Shown piece by piece: positions 1 through 11,998 of a stretch of DNA of 64,000 bases (positions are counted from its first letter, which is position 1; each line of letters begins with the position of its first letter). Where the stretch lies: positions 1 to 64,000 of the forward strand of contig JAPEVC010000048.1 of the NCBI GenBank assembly GCA_027946555.1, given 5' to 3'. Both the position numbers and the translations under genes were made by a program. Source of the stretch: Gnomoniopsis sp. IMI 355080 (lineage: Eukaryota > Ascomycota > Sordariomycetes > Diaporthales > Gnomoniaceae). The notes below the pieces were generated by a model, which did no database searches, had not been told where the DNA came from, and saw nothing but the letters and a program-made list of their open reading frames with translations.

Positions 1-2
1 CC

Positions 3-284
3 CCTGGCCCCTCCGCATTTCCCCCACAATCTGGGAATCTGGGAGACAAAAATAATTCACCCCGGAATTGTTTTGGGTACGCCGAGCTACCAACTGATCT
101 GCCAAGGACCCTAAGTTTCGACACAAAGTTCTACATGTACTACAAAATGACGACCAGCGACGGATGCTCCTCCTGGTATGCCCCAACATATCTTTTGGAC
201 GCTCAGCATGAAGCTCTGGTACTTCATAGTGGATGTCAGAGGATAATGCTGAACACCCAAAGAGCATTGAGACTGCTGGGATAA
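3..284 (+). CDS. Possible 3' end of a gene cut by the window edge
   Basis: One frame is open from position 3 to a TAA at 282-284, about 93 codons with no stop and no forced start, so it could be the last exon of a gene lying to the left. The end of the frame is rich in Tyr and Thr (for example FYMYYKMTTSDGC). I recognise no family. A frame this long can arise by chance in about 1 of 100 cases per frame, so this is weak. If real, it would border the accessory block that starts at 1.2 kb. Confidence 0.25.
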   Translation, partial: PGPSAFPPQSGNLGDKNNSPRNCFGYAELPTDLPRTLSFDTKFYMYYKMTTSDGCSSWYAPTYLLDAQHEALVLHSGCQRIMLNTQRALRLLG

Positions 285-1196
285 TCAGTTCAAATTAAGG
301 TCTAGTTAAACCATGCCGCAGCTGACTTGAAACGTTTTCTTTTTTCTTGTCGTATCAGACAGGCTCGGCGCCGAGATTGTTGAAGAACTGGATTCTAGTC
401 GGATCCTGCTATGTAATAAAGGTTGGATGGACCAAAAGAAACCAACACGGCGATTTCGTCTCATGTCTTGCCCTGCGCCGCGCCTGTGAATCACTTACAG
501 AGGACGTTCACGGGATCGACGATCTCATCCAGATAATCACAGAGCACCGGTGATTGCCCAGGAATTCTTATTTCCAAGATTCTTTGCGCTCGGCATGGGG
601 CCCCGCGCTCGTTCCACGGAACGCACAGTCTCGCAACCCACCGGGTTTATTAACGTATTTTTAGGTGCCAGCGCACATGTGATGAACTCCAGGAATCCTG
701 GGTGTGCCCCAGAGCGGTCTTACGATCTTTTTGGAGGGAGTTCGCCACCTCATGCTTGTTCTTGAGGCCATTATCAGAAACAGGCTTTATTGGTTGAAAA
801 GGCTGGTTGCATCAGCTGGTGAATAAATGCTACAACACGGGAAGGCCGCTCAAGCAATGGGAACTGAAAACCGACACTTGGTTTACTGTCTGAAGCGATT
901 GTTCTCAATCTTTTGGCTTTAATTGTCATCATGATACAGTATGTCTGACTTCTTGGAGACAATAGTGATGACTTACCCGATTGGTCTCTCATTAAGAACT
1001 CGTCTCGCTCGGTATACCGCCCTTCTCGTTCTTATTGTGATACTGTCATATTCTTCCCGTTTCGACATACCTCTGCTTCTCTTTTGCCATACTTATGCCC
1101 AGTAATTGTGTAGTCACTAAATTCCTCCCCAAGTCTCCTCCCTCAAGGACTTATTTGACTGTTTTGAGCACTGTGTCCAGTTTCTCATGCCAAATG
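285..1196. other. Intergenic, no gene seen
   Basis: Only short unrelated frames occur here. It presumably holds the 3' untranslated regions of the possible left-edge gene and of the permease on the minus strand. Confidence 0.5.
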
Positions 1197-3333
1197 CTAC
1201 TCTGCATTATATGACCCCATGTTATGATTACCTGGAGACTTTTCCGCTTTCGTGGCATTCGAAGCGGCATCCGGCTCTGACAATTTCGGGCTGGAGGGAA
1301 CAATTTCACGCACGCCCTCGATCACCCCCTCCTTCATGTAATGCCTGCGGCCATGTAGGCACCAGCCAAGGAGGCTGAACGCGAGCACAAAACCCAAGAA
1401 CAGAGGAGTCCAGTTGAAATTTTCCGTGGTGATGACCGGTCCAACAGTTGGTAAACAATATATCGTGATAACCAGGAGGACGAAGAGCAGGCTGAATGAA
1501 TCGCATGTCAGACCAATTGGCCGACTGCAGGAATAGAACGGTCTCCCGTCGGGGTTCTGCTCATTCAGGTTCTCATAGAAGTACTGTCGTCCGGTAATGA
1601 CGCACGAAAACAGCATCGGAAGGTAGCCAAGAACTATGACAGGTTAGCAAATGCCAATGGTTTAACATGCAAGACTTTGCTCGCTCAGAAACGTTCGTCG
1701 TGCCCGAAAGTATGATGAATCATGTCTAGTGTGTGATTTCAGCAGAATACTCACAGTAGAGCCCGTTGGCGGAGCCAAGTAGTATCTGGAAGCCGAGCTC
1801 ACTGGCTAAATAGACGAACCCGAGGACGAAGTTTGCAACGGTAACGATATAGAGAACATTGGTAGGTAAGTTGCGCTTGGTATCGATCTTACTCCACCAT
1901 TTTCCATGACTGAATGAGCCGTTCCTACCGAATCCGTACAGCAGGCGAATGCTAGCCGAGATATACCCAAAGGATCCAATGAATTGTATGAGGAAAAGTA
2001 GGATCAAGAGCAGTAGCGTCACCCCGGAATTCTGTGTGGCCTGTTTATATACTGCTCCAACAATGGATGGAAACTGACTGGCGAGAACACTGTCCAAATC
2101 TGAAATCGAGTAAAATATGGCGACATAAAAAGCGAAAAGCCTGTTGAAGCTTCCAGTCAGTACGGAGCTGACCGTTCATCGGTGGTGGAAAAGTTCGGTG
2201 GGAGACGCTCATACGTGGAGATACAGCCAATCTGTTGAGCCAAAATACCCTTGCAAATGTTCTTCGAAGGGTCTTGGATATCGTCCGCCATATTTAGCAT
2301 CCAATGCGGTGGTCCGAATGCGTAGAGAGGACCGCTTAAGCCAAGCAAGGTTCCGATTACAGGCGAGGAGAAACCTGAGTTGTTCGCAAACAGGAACCAA
2401 ATGATTCTTGACATTCATCAGCAATGCAAGAACGAAGATCATAGCCTCAATGGAGTGAAATGTTGAGAGAGGCTTTCACTCACTCTTGCGAGGCGCGTGG
2501 GTTGTCATTCGACAGGCCGACTATCACGGAGATCGTGACGCAGAAGCCCACGATGAATAAAATCACTGTTCAGCCCTTTCAGTCTCTGATACGCCAAGAT
2601 TCTTGATCACTCTTTTTGCTACTCCAAGACTTACTCGCAGTATTCATCAGGAAAGAGAGGATGACTGAACCATATTTGATGGTAGCAAACATCAAAAGAT
2701 TGACTAATTGGTAGCCAAGAAATATGTGCCATTTCTCTGGGATGTATTCCGATTTCATGACACAGACGCAGGTGAAAAGGACGTTTACAGAAGCGAATAT
2801 CAAAGCAGCTGGAGTGAAAAGGACCGCCCAGGAGTGAATGATTCCGGTCATGTAGCTCTGTTGATGATTGTCAGCTCCCGTGTTTTGGCGACTAAACCCG
2901 AGCAGAGTCCGGCCTTTCTCCGATTCGAACAAGCTCATACCACAAATGGCACATAGGAAGGCGATGCGACTTGTTTAGCAACGTGTGTGCAGCCCGAAGG
3001 GCTTGGAAATGCCGAAGCATACTCGGCCAGACAGGAGCAGAAGACGGAAAGCGCAAGCCCAGTCGCAAGTGTGCCCCATATCTCGACCGCTGACCCGCCG
3101 CCATATATTCCGGTTGATAAAGTCAATGCCGCAAATACCCAGCAACTATGATTGTTTGAGGTTGAATCAGCCACGGCATACTTTTTATATCTTCAATTGG
3201 TCAAAGGTGTCAATCCCTACCCGGGCAATATGACCGCAGTCGCACAGGTTGAGCGCAGGTCTAGGCCCGGTCGCAGTGTTTCCTGAATCGTTGCTGCATC
3301 GAGCCTGTTGCCAGAAGCATCAAGAGAATGCAT
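1197..3333 (-). CDS. APC-superfamily amino acid/amine (choline/GABA type) permease
   Basis: Membrane transporter of the amino acid-polyamine-organocation superfamily, nearest to the fungal amino acid/choline/GABA permeases. I join seven exons: 3333-3221, 3145-2941, 2857-2635, 2565-2484, 2406-2215, 2140-1755 and 1633-1197. They give 545 residues with no internal stop, the usual size for a 12-helix APC protein. Family hallmarks are the TM1-2 stretch with STGIYGGG, the TM3 segment LAEYASAFPSPSG, then FVSYMTGIIHSW, and a middle block GPPHWMLNMADDIQDPSKN that matches the conserved cytoplasmic loop. The C-terminal 40 residues are polar. The start was chosen as the only ATG in frame with exon 2. Next to it are a copper amine oxidase and further on a ureohydrolase, which suggests an amine or amino acid substrate; this is inference. 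GABA, choline and polyamine carriers cannot be told apart here. Confidence 0.85.
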
Positions 3334-4480
3334 ACTCCTTATAAAGATGTCGGAGCTCCTGCTACCTTATACGTGGCGTCCTGCCGCAAAGAGATGATCG
3401 TAGGAAACTGGGTAGGTTTCCGGTTGTCAAAAGTTTAAGGATGCCCTTGTACCTAGGTAGAATAAGAATAAAAGCCGATCTCGTAGAAAGACCACAGCCA
3501 ATAGGTAGAAGGTAGTCACAACTTTCTGTAAGTACTCAAAGTGCTTGTAGTCGAATGAAAATCTTGACTGGGCCGCAACAGCTCTGGAGCATTAACTTGG
3601 TCATTAAAGTCTGTTTTGTGTGTTGTCTAGCTAAATAGGTAGTATGACACATGCTTATCTTCGCTCGCAGCGTCACCCATAAGTTACAGCTCATTAATTT
3701 TCTTATAATACCTTATCTTTCATCACTGTTAGAGTATGTTGAAACCAGACACAGTGGGCCGCAGCCGGTAGGATCCGAGGATATCGAAGTCTATAGAGAT
3801 AGATATTCACTTTTAGTGGGGTGCGGCGGTTATTTTGCTCATTTGGGACTAGGGCCACACCGTGAGCGTGGCTTCGCTGGACAGCTTGGTCCAAGCTGGA
3901 AGGATGTCACTGGAGTAGGTAACTAAGGTAGGTATCTACCTAAGTTTGATAAATCTAGGTTTTAGAAGCCTTTGACAGAATGAAATGCCACTGAAGGCTT
4001 CGACTAGACCAGCATCGGCACGTCACAGGCTCCAGTAGACTTGGCTGCGAGATGACTAGTCGTGACGTGTTTGTAATCCATGCATTTACTTATTCTTAGT
4101 ATCAAGTAAGTCCCTAGGTAGATATCATCTGAGCACAATTGAAGTTGGTAGTTTACCGGAGGTTTACCTTAGTTGCTAGGGAAATCTTATGTTCTCTCAA
4201 TTTCTGGCATCGACTCGACACGACACATGATCGGCACCGAGTTGTGAATTCGAGCAATAGTTGTCCCTTCACAGCGCTTGAACGGTGAGCATCCCCAGGT
4301 CTGCCACGAAGACCCGAAGTTCTATGCCGGGAATCTATACCATTCCGCGGCTTGATTTTCGAGGTTTTTTTTTTCTTCAGTTTTTTCAGAAAAAGAGGGG
4401 AATTGCTCAATGATTGTTAGAATTGTACTCGATGCAATGGAAGACAGATATGGTTGTAGACTAGGTAGATTTCAACAGCA
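3334..4480. promoter_or_regulatory. Upstream region of the permease; TAGGTA-motif cluster
   Basis: No gene is seen. The permease promoter should lie here. TAGGTA-type motifs occur near 3451, 3502, 3636, 3916-3950, 4113 and 4461. GC-rich half-sites GCCGC (3758-3762, inside CCGCAGCCG) and GCGGC (3823-3827) lie about 425 and 490 bp upstream of the permease start, and match the half-sites of the inverted element in the amine oxidase/P450 promoter. Their use by a Zn2Cys6 protein is inference. Confidence 0.4.
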
Positions 4481-7071
4481 TCAGATGCGACTACACCCTT
4501 TGACCAACACCGACTTGTTGACTTCTTGTTTAGACGGTGGTACGTCCATTGCTGGGCTTTTGTTAAAGAAATTGACCGGTTTCAGCGCGACCTTGATGAT
4601 CTCCACAGGCATGACTGGGAAATCCTCAATCCTCGGGATATGATTCATACCAAACTGAACCCATACCACAATGTCTGCATCAATAACACTGTCCTTGCGC
4701 TTGGCCCAGGTCCTGACACCATCGCCACCACGTGATTGGTTTGTATATAGACCTCCAGCAAACTTCTCGTCAGGCATATATTTAGTGACGTAAATAGAAT
4801 GGTCAGCAAACTCGGCACGCTTGAAATGGAAGCTGTCCTTGTCGGCCAGCATGGGCTGGAAGGGTGGCACTTGGATTTTGTAGCCGACTGGCTTGTCATT
4901 GACGGGATTCTTTATAGCCGCATTGACAATCTTAAAGGTTCGATTGACCTTATAGTCCAGATCATGGCCACCAGCGACCTGGACGACGGTTTCCTTGACC
5001 TCGTAGCCGACGCCATAAGGATTCACCTTATCGTCACGTGGCAAAGCGTACGTCTCCTCGATCATAACCCGGTTGCTTGGACCGTCAATGGCTGGATCGA
5101 TCCTCAAAGAGAAGATGTGTTGGTGCACGGCGGCCAGCACGCCAGGATGTACCACGGTCCCGAATGTCACTGTCTTGACATCGTCGTCGATAGGTTGAGT
5201 GCTGAGAATTCCCGTGGCGCGCACCTCACTAAGTACATTGTGTCAGTTCCCACCAGACTCGGAATGTTTGGTTGCGCGTTCAGCTCCGGGCCTTATTAAA
5301 ACTCCTTTGGGTTGCCTCAAGCGAAGACCGGCAGGAACAGCTCGTGGGAAAACACCGGCAGAAAACAGGAAATGACCTACTAGCATAGTTCTCCCGCTTG
5401 ATTGAACACGAAGGCTAAGATGTATTCGTAATTCGCCAATGTCAAAATGCTTTGCAGTACTAACTCGCGGTTTCGGACCGCTACCGCGCGGCCGGTTCGC
5501 CACTGCAATACACAATCAGCTTTTAGCAGGGATGCGACGTCGTTGACATGCAAATTCTCAATGAAACCCATGCAAGGACCATAACGAGAGGAGATGGTGG
5601 GTTTGGCTTGAAGATTCACAGATATCATGTGGAGCCAGCTCAAGCGTATTTTCGGAGGAAATGCTTACATTAGTGTGCTTCCAGCCGATTCCATTATCCT
5701 GCTCGTGGATACAGATGCAATTGGGCATTACGACCGGGTTTCCCTTATCGTCCGAAATGATACCGTCGAGGTACTTAATGGAGCCTAGACAATCGCATCC
5801 CAGCTTGAGATTGTTGGCGGTAGCACCAGCTCCAGCATCGCCAAGGTCGAAAGCTGCCTTTCTGTGGAAAGGAGCACGGGGGTCACCATAAGGAACATTC
5901 ATCTCGGAAAGCGCAACTCGATAGAAGACGTCGCGACCATCGTATGTTACCTGGTCGAGGATCAGTATCAGCGGGAGCAGCTTGCATAGTCCTGTTTTGA
6001 CCGTCGAAGTCTCAGTAGCTCTGGAGGATAATGACGCTCCAGAGGTTGCAGACTCACGTTATAGAGGACCATCCCTTCCCGGTGGTTGAATCCAACTTGG
6101 AATTTCCATTTCTGCCACTCAATTATTTGGCCCGTCTCACCTAAAGGCGTCACCGTGAAGCTCACGCCCTCTGGTTGCACCACGTGCAGTGGTTTGACAT
6201 CTTGTCGAATCGACTCCTGCGCCTCGGTGATATACTCATTTGGGGGATGAACCTTGTACGGCTTGATCTCATCATTCGGAGTGATGTTAAGATCTCCTCC
6301 CATTGGCATACGATCAACACGGACAACCTTCTTGGTAGCAGCATCCATGACTGGAGATAGTGGCAAGGGGAATGCATAATGGTTCGAGTCGGCCTCGCTA
6401 GAATTCGCCGGGTCCCTCATAAACATGAAGCCTTGGTATTGGCGTCGTGCATCATTGACACCGTCGGAACCTTTGCGAGGGACACAATACGATTATTAGT
6501 ACATGTACCAAACTTTACCGCAGATCCGCGCCTATAGTTTTTAAACGTACCATACATCCACGGCTCAATTACAAGTTCTGCTCCAGCTGGCAGCTCGAGA
6601 CGGGCAATTGCATCTTTGACTGTCTCGTCTTCCAGCATCAGCCCGGCAACGAGCTCCATTTCAGCAGGGTCAAGTGCTCCATGAAACTCATGGCTAAGCT
6701 GCTTGTTTTTGATCACCTTCTTGTGGGTCAAGCTCACGAGGGCTTCAAAGAGAGAGGTCTAAGCAAATTAGTTCTTGTACTCGGTATCAAATGCGTGCCA
6801 TTCAGGTATTTCTTGGAGATATCAGTCCATTAATTCAGGATGTACATACAGAATCAGTGATGTAGTAAGAGACAAAAGCATCCCTCTCTAGTTCGGGTAA
6901 TTCTCTGCCCTGCTTCTGAGCTTCAAAGAAAGCCACCACATGTTCCTTGCGAGGCTCTTTCAAAGTGATGGCTTTGAAATGGAGAGGCACGTGCAATCCA
7001 CATTGTTGTTTGATCAGATTTGCAACGATCTGGATTTCTGAACTGGTCAAGGGCACCAAAGGATTGGCCAT
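4481..7071 (-). CDS. Copper amine oxidase (topaquinone enzyme)
   Basis: Oxidises primary amines to aldehyde, ammonia and hydrogen peroxide. Six exons join in frame: 7071-6850, 6758-6551, 6470-6058, 5950-5669, 5502-5381 and 5228-4481, giving 664 residues, normal for fungal enzymes. The topaquinone precursor is Tyr400 in the motif LANYEY. The copper ligands are His451 and His453 (HQH) and His612 (FGMNHIPR). The segment PYGDPRAPFHRKAAFDLGD in exon 4 is the conserved catalytic-Asp region. The residue after the HTN motif is Trp where the family usually has Tyr. The C-terminus reads CSRI; SRI resembles a weak PTS1, and several fungal amine oxidases are peroxisomal, so peroxisomal location is possible. 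The start lies in a good context (ACACCATGG). It is divergent from the P450, 409 bp apart. Substrate unknown; neighbours suggest agmatine, putrescine or a related amine. Confidence 0.95.
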
Positions 7072-7480
7072 GGTGTTCGATATGGTACTCAGCTCTAGAG
7101 TCGAAAACGCAAACGAAAGACAGCAGTAGTATATGGCGTAAAGAAAGTCAATATGAATCAGTAAAAAGCAAACAGAATGATATGAAAATCATTCAGACAC
7201 TGAAAATCGATGTTACGTATTCTAGGTGCCTAGGGACTTTGACTTTGTGCCGAGTAGCTCTGAGTCTGAGCCCAGAATCAGCCCATAAGCCGCAGCTTGG
7301 AGAAGCGGCAATGATACCTGATTCGACGAGGTGGCGAAGACAGACGTTCTGTCACAAATACCTACCAAAGTATCTAGGTAGTCATTCTGCTCACTGCAAT
7401 CTTTACATGCAAAGGTAGAGATATTTTTGGGAGTCTTCTGCTCTCTATTGGCATTTCGATCAGCAAGTTCCCATACTGAA
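7072..7480. promoter_or_regulatory. Shared divergent promoter of amine oxidase and P450, with inverted GCCGC element
   Basis: This 409-bp interval is the only DNA between two start codons that point away from each other. At 7289-7309 it has GCCGC, 11 bases, then GCGGC: perfect inverted arms that contain CCG and CGG triplets, the type of half-site bound by Zn2Cys6 dimers. The block encodes its own Zn2Cys6 protein at 14.4-16.6 kb. Binding is inference. A TAGGTA motif (TATCTAGGTAG) starts at 7371. Confidence 0.45.
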
Positions 7481-9229
7481 ATGACTGAGCAGGCCTTTGT
7501 GCTCATGCCGGCCTTTGGTCCGGCCATTGCCACAGGCCTGGCACTTGCAGCCCTTGTTTTCTTCTGCCAGTCCGTCATTTACCCGTTACTATTGTCACCC
7601 CTCAGGCATGTTCCGGGCCCAAAGCTCGCTGCCATTACTTCATTCTACTTGGACAGTCGCTATTGCATCGACACCGCTGTCCCCTTCATTAAAGCACTTC
7701 ACCAAAAGTACGGCCCTGTTGTCCGTGTGGGGCCGAATGAGGTCGTAACGAATGATCCAAAACATCTGGCTCTTGTCTACGGGCCCCGGTCCCCGTTTCG
7801 CAAGCCGGATACCGCTGTCCTCAACCATAACCATGGCTATCCGAACACGTTCTCCGCCATCACCCGTGAAGAGCATAAGCAAACCAGAAGGCAGGTCGCC
7901 AAGGTCTACACCATGAGCTCAATTCTGAAGAACGACGCTCTCACAGCATGGATCCATGACCGTCTCAGTACCAGCTCCAGCATAATTGAGCGCAATAACG
8001 GTGCTCCCGTCGACATATTCGCCCTGGCTGGATATTTTGCACTGGATGTTGTTTCATTCTTGGTGTATGGAAGGAGCTTCAATCTTCTCGAGGGTAATAA
8101 TCTGCACATTGCAGACAACATTCGGGTTACCGCCAGCATCAGCGTTCCGGTCGTCCGGTTCTTCTGGTTATTCAAGTATTTTGGAGTGTGGCCATTGACC
8201 TACCTTTTACCGAACATTTACAACATGGGAGCCACAGCCGCGGCGTCGCTGGAGGCAGCAAACCTGGCACAGTTAAACGCTGTCAACAACGCTCAACGCA
8301 GGCCGGACCCTGACAAGACAGCCGTGGGGTGTATGCAGGACCAGCCAAGCTATGGGAAATCATTGACTGATGGCCACGTCAAGAGTGAATGTCTAGATCA
8401 TATTGTAGCAGGTAAGTGGTCCTGTAACAGTATTCCAGACCAAGATTTTTCAGATCGATGATGCTGACGTCGGAAATGATATGGCTGTTCGTATTAGGGG
8501 CCGATACTACCGCAGCATCCATGACCTATCTTTTGTACACCCTTGCTAGGCCAGAAAACCAAAAGCACCAAGATAGGCTTCGTGAAGAGGTTTCGAAGCT
8601 TGCGCTACCTCTCGACTTCAAAGAGGTTTGCAATCTCCCGTTTCTGAATACTTGTGTACTTGAATGTCTTCGTTTATATCCTCCGGGACCTGGAGGACTA
8701 CAGCAACGAGTCGCTCCGGCCGGGGAGACGACGGTTCTTGTAAGCCACGGCAAGAGCTACGGTCTTCCTCCCAACACTATGGTGGGTGCTCAGGCATACT
8801 CGCTGCAACGCAACGAAGGCATATACGGCGCTCGGTCAGACGAGTTTCTTCCCGAACGATGGGAACTGGCGAGTGAGACACAGCTGCAGACTATGAAAGA
8901 TGCTTGGATCGTCTTTGGTTCTGGCGCAAGAACCTGCATTGGAATAAAGTAAGAAGTTCTCTACCCGATTTTTACATACAATTTATATGTGGCTCAACTG
9001 TTATCCTCAAATCCACCATAAATGAGCATATTCGCTGACTGTATTATCTTCGCGCACGATTAGTTTAGCGCTAATCGAGCTCAAAAGTATGGTCGCGACA
9101 ATACTTCGACAACATATGGTTGAACTGCCGAGGGACTCGGATCCAGCTGATATGGAACCTATCTTTGCTGCTGTCATCCGACCGCAGGCTGAAAAATGCG
9201 AGCTTATTTTCCAACCAATCAGTCATTGA
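7481..9229 (+). CDS. Cytochrome P450 monooxygenase
   Basis: Haem-thiolate monooxygenase, probably anchored in the endoplasmic reticulum by its N-terminal hydrophobic helix (about residues 9-33). Three exons, 7481-8411, 8498-8948 and 9064-9229, give 515 residues. All P450 landmarks are intact: proline-rich hinge HVPGPK, I-helix AGADTT (residues 310-315, formed across the first intron), K-helix ECLR (366-369), PERW (429-432) and the haem loop FGSGARTCIG with Cys457 as ligand. The last exon supplies the L-helix and C-terminus (LALIELKSMV). The start is the ATG at 7481; an in-frame ATG at 7427 would add 18 residues before the membrane anchor and is less likely. The overall sequence is of the fungal benzoate-4-hydroxylase/secondary metabolism type, but the CYP family cannot be assigned here. 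Its shared promoter with the amine oxidase suggests a common pathway. Confidence 0.95.
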
Positions 9230-10069
9230 CTTATTTTGTAAATGCATTGCCTCACAAAGTCGGAAATAAATACAGTCAAATTTCAACCCCATGGTATTTC
9301 ACTAGCTGACTGTGACGTATCATTATGTTGGTTTTTCAGCACTGCGCAGTTGTTCCTGCACAGAGTTGCTATTAGTATCTACCTATGCACAAAGTGTGCA
9401 CTGTGTACGCCTTAGCTAAGAATTACTCGGATACTCCAATGCCAAATACATCAAAGAAACATTCACCAGATTGATTTCACTTGTAATCAAGTCATCAGTA
9501 CTGTCAAGTTCAAAAAACGATGGTGTGGGTAGGTAGACATGGGATGACGATGTGAGGAAAGTAATGCGTAAGGGTTACAGCCTTGTAAAAGTCTGGTTTG
9601 ACAGGACCCACTTGCATCTATTATTCCATTGAAGGCACGCCAAGAGCAACCATTACGACAATACCTAAGTACAAGAGTTTATCTGTTCAAAGGTCGGAAT
9701 TAATTACGAGTTTGTTTGAGAATGATTCCGGGTTCATTTCCTTCTCATCTCAATCGCTTATAGAACAAGCTGGGAGTCATGTCTTGAAGATTGGCTAGTG
9801 GAGCTGCCTGCGGTAATCTATCCCGATCGAGACCGTATGGGGGTATGCCTATTGGTTGGACCCATCGACTACTTGGCCAAGAGGCTACGAACCGGTTCAC
9901 AGCAACTGGACACTTTGACACCTACGACGCCTAAATCGAGTTATAAGATTTGAGAGACAGAGAGACTTCCCAATTCTTCTCGATGTTATCGAGTCAGGTG
10001 TTGGTCTTTTTTTCTTTTTTTCATGTTTCTTCAGGTCTAGCTAAGACACGTCCAGTTCCCCAAAGAATT
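9230..10069. other. Intergenic between P450 and MATE gene, no gene seen
   Basis: No convincing coding frame. It should include the P450 3' UTR and the MATE promoter. One TAGGTAG motif is at 9530-9536, with a related TATCTACC at 9377-9384. Confidence 0.5.
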
Positions 10070-11998
10070 ATGGTGTCCAATTCGATTAAACCACCTGCAG
10101 GCACTGCCCGAGCGCACCATGTCAACTCTGATGAAGATGAGCATACAGCTCTGCTCTCATCAGTCAGACACAAAGTCCCATCCAGGAGTAGTCTCGACCA
10201 GGAGATATGGATTTTGATCCGAGCTGCAGCTCCGGTGAGTTGGCGCTGATTGGCGAGAAGAACGCAGCCTCTAATCCCCCCCCCCCAAAGAAAAACCACC
10301 TGCGCCGCCGCCCCATTACGAGTCCAGGCAGACTACCCAGAAGTAAAGGCAACTGCAATTCGGGCTAGCGCAAATGGACCTATCAATTGCTGACTGTTGC
10401 AATAGATTTCCATGGGCTACCTCCTCCAAAACAGCGTACAACTTGCTAGTATTGTGATCATTGGCCAGCTAGTAAGTATGTCGTAAATAGCAATGCAACC
10501 CGCTGTGCTATAATATTGACATAGATCTAGGGTGCTTTAGAATTATCGATCGTTGCGTCTGGCTTTATGATCGCAACTTGTACTGCATGGCTCTTGGCCG
10601 TTGGTGGCACGACTGCTCTCGGTGCGTTCATAAATCCTCATTACTTTGCTCGCCCTCCCTCGCTCTTGTTCTCGCTCAGTGCCCGGTTGACTGCGATGGG
10701 TGTTTGAAATCTCAGGTTAGTCCAATGCCTACACAACCGCTAATCTGCTGGGTTGTCGGACAGATGCCCTTGGCTCTAGAGCATTCACAGAAAGTGCAGA
10801 CAATCTAGGTATTATAGGGGTGCTATTTCAAAAATGTATCCTTGTAACGACCGGATGCTACATCCCAATTGCACTCCTCTGGTGCTTCTCTGGGCCCATC
10901 CTCGTTGCCTGTGGGCAGTCAAACGAGCTGGCTTACGGAACGCAGACTTTTCTAAGATATCTTGCGCCTTGTGGACTTGGATATATCTATTTTGAGGGCC
11001 TGAAAAAATTCTTGCAGTGCCAGAGTAAGTCCTGACGCTATTCACTGGTATAGCCAGGATTGAGTCCCAACAATTGCACTTGTTAACTTCATAACATAGA
11101 CATTCAGATTCCGGGAACAGCGATTTTGTTTGCAGTGGCGATGATCAATGTGCCAATTTGCTGGGTAGTCACACACACCTTAAAGTTTGGTCTGGTGGGC
11201 GGTACCCTTGCCACGGGCACCATGTACTGGCTGGCTACCATCTTGACCGTATTGTATATCGCTTTCGTGGACGGACACCAGGCATGGGCCGCACCCACCC
11301 GTCATGTCTTGCGGGATCTCACACCATTCGCAAGGCTGATGGGCTACGGGCTGACGATGGTGGGCGCCGAATGGTGGGCTTTCGAGCTGATCGCCATTGC
11401 CGCCGGGACCATGGGCCACACGCAGGTGGCCGCGCAGTCGATCCTAATGACCACAGACAGCATGCTGGCCCTGGTACCGTTTGGGCTCGGAGTGGCATCG
11501 ACGAATCGCGTCGCGAGCCTCATCGGTCGTGGGCAGATGCAAGAAGCACGCCTCGCCGCCCGCGCATCATCTTGTATCGCCTTTGCGAATGGCTGCCTAA
11601 CCACCACTTTAATTTTGGCCTTGCGAGGGCAGATCTCGCGCGCGTTTGCCGAAGATCCCGCCGTCATCTCTTTGGCGGTGAGTGTATTTCCCTGGGGTGC
11701 TGCATTCCAAGTGGTCGATAGCCTGCAGGCTGCGAATTCGGGGTGCCTGCGAGCTATAGGGAGGGCAGACATTGGAGCGACGGTAAACCTGTTTGCCTAC
11801 TATGCGGTTGCGCTCCCTCTCGGTTTGGGAACTGGAATTTGGTTGGATTGGGGATTACATGGCTTATGGGTCGGCCTTGCAACCGCACTGGCTATTGTCG
11901 GTATTGGCGAGTGTGCTCTGGTCAACCTGGTCTCCTGGGACCGGTACACCGATCTCGACAAGGCGAAGGCGGCAGCCGAAGAGGAGGCCTTCATTTAA
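10070..11998 (+). CDS. MATE-family multidrug/metabolite efflux transporter
   Basis: Multi-antimicrobial extrusion protein, an antiporter that exports organic cations and metabolites across the plasma membrane or into the vacuole. Five exons (10070-10234, 10406-10471, 10531-10621, 10764-11024 and 11100-11998) give 493 residues, the usual size for 12 helices. Diagnostic stretches are RAAAPISMGYLLQNSVQ and GALELSIVASGFMIATCTAW with GGTTALDALGSRAF, the conserved first-half signature. In the second half AAQSILMTTDSMLALVPFG and ANSGCLRAIGRADIG match the second repeat. The N-terminal 45 residues are polar and the C-terminal tail is acidic. Intron 1 carries a run of about twelve C. It follows the P450 on the same strand and is convergent with the ureohydrolase. 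In fungal gene clusters such exporters often give self-protection or product secretion; that role is inference. Confidence 0.92.

Noticed and set aside
3338..3347. TATA-like CTTTATAAGG just upstream of the permease ATG
   Set aside because: Only about 5 bp from the start codon, so it cannot act as the TATA box for a transcript that uses that ATG.
4799..5299. 166-codon plus-strand frame within the amine oxidase gene
   Set aside because: Antisense shadow of the last amine oxidase exon, which holds the copper ligands.
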